From contig CAYJAY010000006.1 in assembly GCA_964368445.1 (NCBI GenBank), positions 20,969 through 84,968 on the forward strand: a stretch of DNA of 64,000 nucleotides, written 5' to 3'. The position numbers and the translations under genes are program-made. Each line of letters opens with the position of its first letter. The first letter of the stretch is position 1. Under the pieces are notes generated by a model. That model saw only the letters and a list, made by a program, of their open reading frames with translations. It was not told where the DNA came from and searched no databases. This document shows positions 1-7,384 of the stretch, piece by piece. The stretch comes from CAYJAY01 sp964368445. GTDB lineage: Bacteria > Bacillota > Clostridia > Oscillospirales > Ruminococcaceae.

Positions 1-45
1 CGCATTATGAATTACGAATTACGCATTATGAATTACGAATTAACA
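1..45. repeat. 7-bp-period tandem array (CGCATTA/TGAATTA/CGAATTA)
   Basis: The first 45 bases read as six consecutive 7-bp units of the form YGMATTA. The same heptamer family occurs near 39343-39370, 39484-39517 and 50310-50352, where it adjoins short hairpins. Whatever lies to the left is outside the window, so the hairpin partner cannot be seen here. The array sits just upstream of the rnf operon. Confidence 0.8.
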
Positions 46-97
46 AAGCTTTTCAATTAATTATTTAATTATATAAAGATAAAAGGAGGATAAACGT

Positions 98-1423
98 TTG
101 GGAGTTGAATTTTTAAAAGCTCCGAGGCTTAGGGGGGTTAACACCCCACACAGGAAATACACCGGGGAGGAAACAACCGGAAAACTTGTTGCGCCCGTAA
201 TCGTTATGATACCGGTTACGCAACATATCGGCGCGCCGGCAGAGGTTGCGGTTAACGTTGGCGACGAGGTTTTTGTCGGAACTGTTATTGCAAAACCGAC
301 AGGCTTTGTGAGCGTTCCCACACATTCTTCGGTTAGCGGTGTTGTTAAAGGCATCTCGGACATCATGTTTCCGGACGGCTCTAATCGTCCAACCGTCACT
401 ATCGAAAGCGACGGGAAATTTAAACTAGACCCCGATATTAAACCGCCTGTCGTTGAAACCGCCGAAGATCTTGTAAACGCTGTTGCGGCTTCCGGTTTGA
501 TTGGCCTTGGCGGAGCAGGGTTTCCGACCCACGTCAAACTGTCGCCCCCAAAAGACAAACCAAAACCCGACTATCTCGTTATCAACGGCGCGGAATGTGA
601 ACCATATATCACAAGCGACTACAGAACAATGATTGAACAAGGCGACGAGATCTTTGAAGGGATTATGACGGTAAAGAAATATCTCAACATTGAAAACGTT
701 GTTATTGGAATTGAAAGCAACAAACCAAACGCCATTTTATATCTAAAAAAATTGTTTGAAAACGAAAAAAATGTCCAAGTCATGTCGCTTAAATCAAGCT
801 ATCCGCAAGGAGCGGAAAAGGTTTTAATCGCGACGACGACAGGCAGAGCCGTCCCAATGGGCGGGCTTCCGCTTGACGCGGGTTGTATCGTTTTAAACGT
901 AACGACGATAGCTTTCATAGCCAAATATTTAAGAAGCGGTATTCCGCTTGTCAGCAAACGGGTTACCGTTGCGGGCGGCGCGGTTGGTGCTCCCGGGAAC
1001 TATCTTGTTCCGATAGGGACGACGATAAGAAAAGTTTTTGAAGATTGTAGCGTAGACCTTGACAGTTGTGAAAGAATTCTTCTTGGCGGCCCTATGATGG
1101 GAATTGCTCTTTATACAAAAGACTTTCCTGTCCTTAAGACAACCAACGCAGTTTTGGGACTTACTTCGAAAGAACTCGGGCACATTCTCGACACCCCATG
1201 TATCCATTGCGGAAGGTGTGCCGACAGATGTCCTATGCAGCTTTCTCCTGTCGAAATCGAACTTGCCTTCAGGCGTTCCGACGCTTCGGAATGCGAAAAA
1301 CTTTTTGTTATGAACTGTATCGAATGTGGCTGTTGTACATTTACATGTCCCGCAAAAAGACCTTTGACGCAAAACATGCGTCTTTCTAAAAATCTTGTGA
1401 GAAAGGCGGGAGCTAAAAAATGA
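98..1423 (+). CDS. rnfC: Rnf electron transport complex subunit C
   Basis: RnfC is the peripheral NADH-facing subunit of the Rnf complex, which couples ferredoxin:NAD+ electron transfer to ion pumping across the membrane. The 441-aa product has the glycine-rich GGAGFPTHVK nucleotide/flavin-binding segment near residue 157 and two C-terminal [4Fe-4S] motifs, CIHCGRCADRC from residue 368 and CIECGCCTFTC from residue 407. The start is a TTG preceded by AGGAGG at 84-89, which gives ideal spacing. It is the first gene of rnfCDGEAB and overlaps rnfD by 4 bases (ATGA), which implies translational coupling. The operon promoter is not clear in the short AT-rich leader and may lie to the left of the window. 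Confidence 0.97.
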   Translation: MGVEFLKAPRLRGVNTPHRKYTGEETTGKLVAPVIVMIPVTQHIGAPAEVAVNVGDEVFVGTVIAKPTGFVSVPTHSSVSGVVKGISDIMFPDGSNRPTVTIESDGKFKLDPDIKPPVVETAEDLVNAVAASGLIGLGGAGFPTHVKLSPPKDKPKPDYLVINGAECEPYITSDYRTMIEQGDEIFEGIMTVKKYLNIENVVIGIESNKPNAILYLKKLFENEKNVQVMSLKSSYPQGAEKVLIATTTGRAVPMGGLPLDAGCIVLNVTTIAFIAKYLRSGIPLVSKRVTVAGGAVGAPGNYLVPIGTTIRKVFEDCSVDLDSCERILLGGPMMGIALYTKDFPVLKTTNAVLGLTSKELGHILDTPCIHCGRCADRCPMQLSPVEIELAFRRSDASECEKLFVMNCIECGCCTFTCPAKRPLTQNMRLSKNLVRKAGAKK

Positions 1424-2364
1424 AACGTCCTTTAACCGTTGTTTCTTCTCCACACATATCCACACCCGACAGCACCGATAAAATAATGATGAAAGTCGCT
1501 TTGGCACTTGTGCCGGCCGGCCTTATGTCTATCTATTGGTATGGCATACGCGCCGCGCTTGTAATCGCTGTTGCGATTGCGTCGTGTGTACTTTTTGAAT
1601 ATCTCTGGTGTCGTTTGATGAAAAAACCATCAACACTTTGGGATTTTTCCGCCGTCGTAACCGGCATACTCCTCGCGTTTAACATTCCGTCAACGATACC
1701 CCTTTGGATGGTGCTTGTCGGAAGTTTTGTCTCAATAATTATAATTAAACAACTTTTTGGCGGCCTTGGTTGCAACTTTGTTAACCCCGCTCTTGCCGGA
1801 CGTGTTACTATGGCGCTTTCGTTCCCCGCCGCCATGACAAACTACGGCTATCCCGAAAACGTCCCCGACGCCCTTTCGGGCGCTACCCCTCTTGCGCTAA
1901 TGCGCGAGGGCGCAATTGGCGGAACAGACTATTTTGTTGAAATTCTTCTCGGAAACCGCTGGGATATCATCGGCGCAGGTTGTACGCTGGCGCTTTTGGC
2001 CGGTGGCATATATCTCATGTTAACAAAGGTTATTAAGCCGACAATCCCCCTTGTTTATATCGGTTCAACGTTTGTTTTGTTGATGCTTTTTGGCAATACG
2101 TCGGCTTTGCTTTCAATCATAAGCGGCGGACTTATTCTTGGAGCGTTCTTCATGGCAACCGACTACGTAACATCGCCGTACACCGACAAAGGCAAAGTTA
2201 TCTTTGCAATAGGCCTTGGACTTTTAACGGCGGTTTTAAGAACCTATTCCAACATGACCGAGGGCGTGTCGTTCGCTATTCTTATAATGAACCTTTTAGT
2301 TCCGTATATAAACGACCTCACAAGACGCAGACCGTTTGGGGAGGTGAAAAAAAATGAAAAATAA
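1420..2364 (+). CDS. rnfD: Rnf electron transport complex subunit D
   Basis: RnfD is an integral membrane subunit of Rnf that carries one covalently bound FMN. The 314-aa product is strongly hydrophobic with multiple membrane spans. It contains the flavinylation motif SGATPLA at residues 153-159; Thr156 is the expected attachment site, by analogy with RnfD/NqrB. The start overlaps the rnfC stop, and the end overlaps the rnfG start by 11 bases. Length and motif order are normal for the family. No apbE flavin transferase gene is visible in this window, so the enzyme that attaches FMN must be encoded elsewhere. Confidence 0.97.
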   Translation: MKRPLTVVSSPHISTPDSTDKIMMKVALALVPAGLMSIYWYGIRAALVIAVAIASCVLFEYLWCRLMKKPSTLWDFSAVVTGILLAFNIPSTIPLWMVLVGSFVSIIIIKQLFGGLGCNFVNPALAGRVTMALSFPAAMTNYGYPENVPDALSGATPLALMREGAIGGTDYFVEILLGNRWDIIGAGCTLALLAGGIYLMLTKVIKPTIPLVYIGSTFVLLMLFGNTSALLSIISGGLILGAFFMATDYVTSPYTDKGKVIFAIGLGLLTAVLRTYSNMTEGVSFAILIMNLLVPYINDLTRRRPFGEVKKNEK

Positions 2365-3817
2365 TTTCTTTAAAGATAATGTAATGCCGGTTTTGGTGCT
2401 CGCCTCCATCTGTTTGGTGGTGTCTGCCGCGCTTGGCTTCACAAACTCTATAACCGCGCCGATAATCGACGCAAACAAAAACGCCGCGGCTGTCGCGGCA
2501 AGAACCCAGCTTATCCCCGAAGCGAAAAGTTTCACCGAGATTGAAACAGACATTCCAAACGTCATCTCGATACACGAAGGAAGCGACGGAACGGGATATA
2601 TAATCGTAGCGTCGTCCAAAGGATATGGCGGAAACGTCGTTGCGACGTGTGCCGTTGACGTGAGCGGAAAACTTATAGGCCTTCTCGTGGACACCTCGAC
2701 CGAGACGGTCGGAATTGGCTCAAGAGCTTCGGAACCCGAATATATCGAACAATATCTAAACGCCGCAAGTCCTGCCGATGTCGATTTGATTTCGGGGGTA
2801 ACGCTAACAACAAGAGCACTTAAAACGGCGGTTTTGTCTGCTGTTTCATATCTTTCGGATGTTGACATAACGGTTGAAGAGGAAGCTCCAAAACCCGAAA
2901 CGCCGGCAGTTTTGACCGAAACAGAGATCAAAGAACTTCTCGTGCCCGAAGCGACTTCTCATCTAGATATGGAACCCAACAACCAAAACATAAACTCGAT
3001 TAGAGAGTATCGAAACGACACCGATGTTTGGTATGTGGTTGAAACATCGGCAAGAGGTTACGGCGGAGACATAGTCGTCACCACTGCTTTTGAACAAGGC
3101 GAAACGCCAACGATTACCGGCCTTTATATCGACAGCTCGACCGAGACGATTGGAATTGGCACACGGGTTTCGGAACCTGAATTTTTGGAGCAGTTTGTCG
3201 GACAGCAAAACCTAACCGAGGTAGATGTCGATGTTCTCGCGGGAGCGACGATTTCAAGCAACGCCGTCAAAAAGGCTGTGGAGTTTGCGTTTTCTGCCTT
3301 TTACGAGACGTCGACAACCGAACCACAACCCGAGGAACCACAACCCGAGGAACCACAACCCGAAGAGCAACAACCCGAACAACCGGAACAACCCGAAACA
3401 CAAGAGCCCGACAACAGCCCCGAACAGCTTATTCCGCAAGCAACGGAATTTTCCGAAATCTCGGTTGAATCGGATACTATTGTTTCGATATTAAAAGCAA
3501 ACGACGACTTAGGATATGTCATAACAACGAAATCGAGAGGTTACGGCGGAGATATCGTTGCGACGTGTGCGGTTGACATGAGCGGAAAACTTATCGGGCT
3601 TCATGTCGACAGTTCGACCGAAACCGTAGGCATCGGCTCAAAAGTTTCAAATCCAGAATATATCGAACAATATCTTAACGCGCAAAACCCCGCCGACGTT
3701 GACGCGGTTGCCGGGGCGACAATCTCGAGCAGAGCGCTTCAAAAAGCTATAAGCGAAGCGGTTTCGCTCGTAACTGATAACAGCGAAAAACTTGAAGGGG
3801 AGGGAACAGTTCAATGA
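2354..3817 (+). CDS. rnfG: Rnf subunit G with three tandem FMN-binding domains
   Basis: RnfG normally has one membrane anchor and one FMN-binding domain and is about 180-220 aa long. This product is 487 aa: an N-terminal membrane segment (about residues 11-32) is followed by three homologous extracytoplasmic domains at about 45-170, 190-316 and 355-475. Each repeats the GYGG...V core and ends in a D-x-x-[SA]-G-[AV]-T flavinylation motif: SGVT at 147-150, AGAT at 296-299 and AGAT at 453-456. Thr150, Thr299 and Thr456 are the predicted FMN sites. Domain 1 has Val instead of Ala in the motif. A Pro/Glu/Gln linker (about 321-353, repeating QPEEP) separates domains 2 and 3. The domains differ enough in sequence to indicate old internal duplication, not an assembly error. 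It could act as a flavin wire. Confidence 0.95.
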   Translation: MKNNFFKDNVMPVLVLASICLVVSAALGFTNSITAPIIDANKNAAAVAARTQLIPEAKSFTEIETDIPNVISIHEGSDGTGYIIVASSKGYGGNVVATCAVDVSGKLIGLLVDTSTETVGIGSRASEPEYIEQYLNAASPADVDLISGVTLTTRALKTAVLSAVSYLSDVDITVEEEAPKPETPAVLTETEIKELLVPEATSHLDMEPNNQNINSIREYRNDTDVWYVVETSARGYGGDIVVTTAFEQGETPTITGLYIDSSTETIGIGTRVSEPEFLEQFVGQQNLTEVDVDVLAGATISSNAVKKAVEFAFSAFYETSTTEPQPEEPQPEEPQPEEQQPEQPEQPETQEPDNSPEQLIPQATEFSEISVESDTIVSILKANDDLGYVITTKSRGYGGDIVATCAVDMSGKLIGLHVDSSTETVGIGSKVSNPEYIEQYLNAQNPADVDAVAGATISSRALQKAISEAVSLVTDNSEKLEGEGTVQ

Positions 3818-4497
3818 GTAAATTTTCTTTAATAACAAACGGCATTTTAAAAGATAACCCCGTTTTAAAACTAATTCTCGGAACCTGTCCGACCCTTGCG
3901 GTTACGGTTACCGTCATGGGCGGTGTCGGAATGGGCCTTGCCGCCACATTTGTTTTAATCGGTTCTAACGTTGTTATTGCAATGCTTCGCAAGGTTATCC
4001 CCGACAAGGTTAGAATACCGTGTTTTATAACGGTTATTGCGACGTTTGTCACGATAGTAATGATGCTAGTAGAGGCGTTTTTGCCCGATTTGCACAGCGC
4101 GCTTGGAATCTTTCTTCCGCTTATCGTGGTTAACTGTATAATCCTTGGACGCGCCGAGATGTTCGCAAGCAAAAACACAGTTCTCGACAGTTTCCTAGAC
4201 GCAATTGGAATGGGCGCAGGGTTCACCCTCACCCTTTTCCTAATGGGAACTATCCGCGAAGTCATAGGTTCGGGAACGTGGTTTGGAATTCGCGTAATAC
4301 CGGAAGAGTACGCGGTTGGCATTTTGACAATGACACCCGGCGGATTTTTCACCTATGGTATATTAATAGCCGTCCTTGCGGCATTTTTGGCACACATCGG
4401 AAAACCTGTTAAGTTTAAAGCCACCGGCGGCGGTTGCGGAGCTTGTGGCGGTGGTTGCAAAAAATGCGACACAGCAGAAAACGGAGGTGACAAATAA
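3814..4497 (+). CDS. rnfE: Rnf electron transport complex subunit E, Cys-rich C-terminus
   Basis: RnfE is a multi-spanning membrane subunit that, with RnfA, forms the core holding a membrane-embedded iron-sulfur centre. The first 200 of 227 aa match this family: a leading GTCPTLAVT segment, then several membrane helices. After the last helix comes a short Gly/Cys-rich tail with the spacing C-x2-C-x3-C-x2-C (GCGACGGGCKKC). The tail's four cysteines could bind a metal, but that is inference. The gene overlaps rnfG by 4 bases and its stop overlaps the rnfA start (TAATG). Confidence 0.96.
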   Translation: MSKFSLITNGILKDNPVLKLILGTCPTLAVTVTVMGGVGMGLAATFVLIGSNVVIAMLRKVIPDKVRIPCFITVIATFVTIVMMLVEAFLPDLHSALGIFLPLIVVNCIILGRAEMFASKNTVLDSFLDAIGMGAGFTLTLFLMGTIREVIGSGTWFGIRVIPEEYAVGILTMTPGGFFTYGILIAVLAAFLAHIGKPVKFKATGGGCGACGGGCKKCDTAENGGDK

Positions 4498-5099
4498 TGA
4501 GTGCTCAAGATTTAATGATTATTCTGTTCACGATGATATTAACCGAAAACTATGTTTTAATCCAGTTTCTCGGAATATGTCCGTTCCTTGGCGTTTCAAA
4601 AAGTTTCAGCTCTTCAATAGGAATGAGCGGAGCAGTTATATTTGTTATGACGCTAGCTTCCGCCGTTACATTTGTTATATACAACACTCTTTTGGGTCCA
4701 TACGGCCTTGACTATATGTCCACGATAGTTTTTATCTTGGTCATAGCTTCACTCGTTCAGTTGGTTGAACTTATCCTTAAAAAGTTTATCCCTCCTCTTT
4801 ATCGTTCGCTTGGAATATACCTTCCGCTTATAACGACAAACTGTGCGGTTTTGGCGGTTACGCTTCTAAACATCGAAACGGAAAAAGGATACGGCTTTAT
4901 CGAGGCGATAACAAGCGGAATAGGCGCGGGTCTTGGTTTCATGCTCGCTATGGTACTTTTCACCGGCGTTCGCAAAACCCTTTCAAGGGCGAAACCCCCG
5001 AAATGTTTTGAAGGCCTTCCGATAACGCTCGTCGCGGCGGCTATAACCTCGCTTACGTTTATGGGATTTTCCGGCGTTGTCGAAAACATTTTTAACTAG
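4497..5099 (+). CDS. rnfA: Rnf electron transport complex subunit A
   Basis: RnfA is a six-helix membrane subunit, paralogous to RnfE. The two form a pseudosymmetric pair with opposite topology around a shared [2Fe-2S] cluster. The 200-aa product is entirely hydrophobic, with the family segments ENYVLIQFLGICPFLGVS near the N-terminus and PLITTNCAVL in the middle, each holding one conserved Cys. The start codon shares a base with the rnfE stop and is preceded by GGAGGTGA. rnfB follows after 18 bases. Confidence 0.97.
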   Translation: MSAQDLMIILFTMILTENYVLIQFLGICPFLGVSKSFSSSIGMSGAVIFVMTLASAVTFVIYNTLLGPYGLDYMSTIVFILVIASLVQLVELILKKFIPPLYRSLGIYLPLITTNCAVLAVTLLNIETEKGYGFIEAITSGIGAGLGFMLAMVLFTGVRKTLSRAKPPKCFEGLPITLVAAAITSLTFMGFSGVVENIFN

Positions 5100-5117
5100 G
5101 AAGGGGTATTATTAAAC

Positions 5118-5921
5118 ATGAACGATCCTATTATAAGCGCAATTTTAGTTTTGTTAATAGTCGGCGTTGTTTCGGCGATTGTTTTGGTCATAGCTTCTAA
5201 ATTCCTTTTTGTCCCCAACGACGAAAGGGTTGACAAACTTGTCGAAGTTCTCCCCTCCGCTAACTGCGGAGCTTGCGGATACGCAGGTTGCACAGACTAT
5301 GCCGTCGCCGTTTCGGCGGGCACTGCCGAACTAGGGCTTTGCACCCCCGGCGGAAACAGCGTTTCGGCAGCAATGGCGGAGATTATGGGTGTTCCGCCCG
5401 TAAGCGTCGAGGCGAAAAGCGCCGTCGTACGTTGTCGGGGAAGCCTTGACGCCAGAACCGATAAATATGATTATGCCGGCGTTAAAAACTGTGCCGGCGC
5501 CGCCATGCTTTTCAAAGGAAGCTCGGCTTGTCCATACGGTTGTCTTGGTTACGGCGACTGTAAAACGGTTTGTGCGTTTGACGCGATAGTGGTTGAAAAC
5601 GGCGTTGCGGTTATCGACAAACAAAACTGCACAGGCTGTGGAATGTGTTCAAAGGTATGTCCGAAAGGCATTATCGAGATAAGACCTATGAAAGAGACCG
5701 CCGTTGTTCTTTGCGTTAACGCCGACAAAGGCGCTTTGACGAGAAAGACCTGTTCAAACGGTTGCATAGGCTGTACGAAATGTTTTAGGGTTTGCGAGTT
5801 TGGCGCGGTCACTATGAAAGACAACTTCGCATACATCGACCATGAAAAATGTACAGGTTGCGACAAATGCGTAGCCGGTTGCCCGACAAAGGCTATAGGC
5901 AAGATGATTGTAAGGGCGTAG
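5118..5921 (+). CDS. rnfB: Rnf electron transport complex subunit B (multi-cluster ferredoxin-like)
   Basis: RnfB is the likely entry point for electrons from reduced ferredoxin. The 267-aa product has one N-terminal membrane helix (about residues 5-30). It then carries a Cys set (NCGACGYAGC plus a later Cys) for one [4Fe-4S] cluster, and two ferredoxin-like modules: CPYGCLGYGDCKTVC with CTGCGMCSKVCP, and CSNGCIGCTKCFRVC with CTGCDKCVAGCP. The number of clusters fits clostridial RnfB, which is longer than the proteobacterial form. It is the last gene of the operon, followed by intergenic repeats. Confidence 0.97.
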   Translation: MNDPIISAILVLLIVGVVSAIVLVIASKFLFVPNDERVDKLVEVLPSANCGACGYAGCTDYAVAVSAGTAELGLCTPGGNSVSAAMAEIMGVPPVSVEAKSAVVRCRGSLDARTDKYDYAGVKNCAGAAMLFKGSSACPYGCLGYGDCKTVCAFDAIVVENGVAVIDKQNCTGCGMCSKVCPKGIIEIRPMKETAVVLCVNADKGALTRKTCSNGCIGCTKCFRVCEFGAVTMKDNFAYIDHEKCTGCDKCVAGCPTKAIGKMIVRA

Positions 5922-5931
5922 ACATTTAAGC

Positions 5932-6064
5932 GTAGGGAACGACGCCCTCGTCGTTCCGCAATTTATTAGTAGGGATAGGGCTTGTCACTGTCCGAAATGG
6001 TAGTGTATTTACTGTTTTTCGGACAACCCTTTGGGTTGTCGTACAGTCGCAAGGGTTGTCCCTA
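5932..6064. repeat. GTAGGG-type hairpin repeats between rnfB and the next gene
   Basis: Two short modules lie here. The first (5932-5958) is a GTAGGG box followed by the inverted repeat GGAACGACG/CGTCGTTCC. The second (5971-6064) begins TAGGGATAGGGCTTG and ends AGGGTTGTCCCTACA. The second module recurs at 48877-48969 with clear sequence similarity. No reading frame is convincing across them. They belong to a family of GTAGGG-flanked hairpins seen in at least six other gaps in this window. Confidence 0.75.
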
Positions 6065-6149
6065 CATTTGTTTGTATTTTTATGCAAAGAAATTATGTTT
6101 CGTCATAGCCTTTTCTTGCTTATATTTCATCTTTAGAAAGTTGTTTATT

Positions 6150-6386
6150 ATGAAAATATATTGGCATAACGGCTGTAAAAATATTATTGGTAAAAATGTG
6201 TTGAATTTTAGAAAGCAAAGAGGGTTAACACAAAAGCAACTTGCGGAAAAGTTGCAACTCATGGGATATGAGTTTTCCGATTTAACAATTTTAAGAATAG
6301 AGAACGGAACAAGGTTTGTTCCCGACTATGAAGTTAAAGCACTTTCAATCGTTTTTAACGTAACATATGAAATGTTGTTTGATTAA
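6150..6386 (+). CDS. Small XRE-family helix-turn-helix regulator
   Basis: A 78-aa protein made almost entirely of a Cro/CI-type helix-turn-helix domain: RKQRGLTQKQLAEKLQ forms helices 1-2 and the recognition segment contains LTILRIENGTR. The reading frame stays open further upstream, but that part runs through repeat DNA, so the ATG at 6150 is preferred. No strong Shine-Dalgarno sequence is visible. It probably binds DNA as a dimer; the target is unknown. It lies between the rnf operon and a lipoprotein gene that has its own promoter, so it is likely monocistronic. Confidence 0.8.
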   Translation: MKIYWHNGCKNIIGKNVLNFRKQRGLTQKQLAEKLQLMGYEFSDLTILRIENGTRFVPDYEVKALSIVFNVTYEMLFD

Positions 6387-6461
6387 TGCATAGGACAAGC
6401 AGAGATAGTTCAACTACTTCATAGTGCAAATTGTATAAAATTTGCTATAAATTTTCGTTGT

Positions 6462-6491
6462 TTGACACAAAATCTTTTAATATGATATAAT
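6462..6491 (+). promoter_or_regulatory. Sigma-A-type promoter for the lipoprotein gene
   Basis: TTGACA at 6462-6467 and TATAAT at 6486-6491 with an 18-bp spacer, about 34 bases upstream of the start codon at 6525. Both hexamers match the housekeeping consensus exactly. Confidence 0.8.
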
Positions 6492-6524
6492 AGCATGTAT
6501 TTCAAAATTAAAGGAGAGAAAACA

Positions 6525-7277
6525 ATGAAAAAACTTTTAGCATTACTTTTGGCTTTAATCTTGTGTTTTGCGTTTGTGGCTTGTGGCGACGACGAGGAAT
6601 ATTATGAAGAAGCTGATACAAGCGAAGCAACCGTTTCCGACTACATCGAAGTTAACTACGAAGGTTTAGCCGGTGTACATGATGTTGAATCAGAGGGAAT
6701 GACACAAGAAATCGTCGAAGATGACGGTTCTTTGGTATTTAAGCTTACGTTTATCGACCAACTTCCCGACCCCGAAGCAACAAGACCGTTGATTGAAGAC
6801 ACGATGAGAGCTAACGCCCCGATATATCAAAGCAACTTTGAAAGCTTAAAAAACATTATCCCAAGCGCAAAGTCGATTATCATCGCGTATTATAACGCAG
6901 ACGGCGAACTTATTGTCTATTCTGAATATGCCGGTGCCGCCGCAAGTTATGGAGACGAATCGGTCACCACTATCGAAGCGTTTATCGAATATAACAGAGA
7001 GTACTTTTTAAGCAACCGCAGCGCAGAAGAAATAGCAATAGTAGACCTTGATTTCTTTGAAGTTGACAACTATCTTGTGTATCAATACACCTTCATCAAC
7101 GAACTTGCCGACAACAACGCAATGATAGAAACTGTTGAAACCACCGATCCTTCGTATGACCAGTACTATCAAGGATTGCTTGAAAGCCTTAGAGTATACG
7201 TTCCCGAAGCGGAAGGTATCGCCATTGAATATTTCACAAATACGGGCGAATTTTTAACCGCAATCGAATATAACTAA
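6525..7277 (+). CDS. Putative lipoprotein with two related tandem domains
   Basis: The 250-aa product has a lipoprotein signal peptide with lipobox FVAC, so Cys20 would be lipidated and the protein anchored to the outer face of the membrane. An acidic linker follows. Two roughly 100-residue domains share the order: start near an YxEVNY/FIEYNR segment, a TFIDQL/TFINEL strand, a central acidic helix, then an I-x-Y-x-N-x-x-G-E-L/F ending. The start at 6525 follows AAAGGAGAG at ideal spacing. I do not recognise the function. It resembles short clostridial lipoproteins of unknown function. A strong promoter precedes it and a strong terminator follows it. Confidence 0.85.
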   Translation: MKKLLALLLALILCFAFVACGDDEEYYEEADTSEATVSDYIEVNYEGLAGVHDVESEGMTQEIVEDDGSLVFKLTFIDQLPDPEATRPLIEDTMRANAPIYQSNFESLKNIIPSAKSIIIAYYNADGELIVYSEYAGAAASYGDESVTTIEAFIEYNREYFLSNRSAEEIAIVDLDFFEVDNYLVYQYTFINELADNNAMIETVETTDPSYDQYYQGLLESLRVYVPEAEGIAIEYFTNTGEFLTAIEYN

Positions 7278-7320
7278 TTTTAAATTGATGTGGTTTTACA
7301 AAGAACATTAACTAATTGAA

Positions 7321-7366
7321 AAAGCAATAACCCCCCGCCGATGGCGGGGGGTTATTGCTTTTTTTG
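7321..7366. terminator. Bidirectional intrinsic terminator
   Basis: A perfect 19-bp stem (7321-7339 with 7343-7361) has a GAT loop and GC-rich core CCCCCCGCC. A run of T follows on the + strand and a matching A run precedes it. It sits between the convergent lipoprotein gene and beta-galactosidase gene, and should serve both. Confidence 0.93.
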
Positions 7367-7384
7367 CTTGCAAAAATTTCGTTC

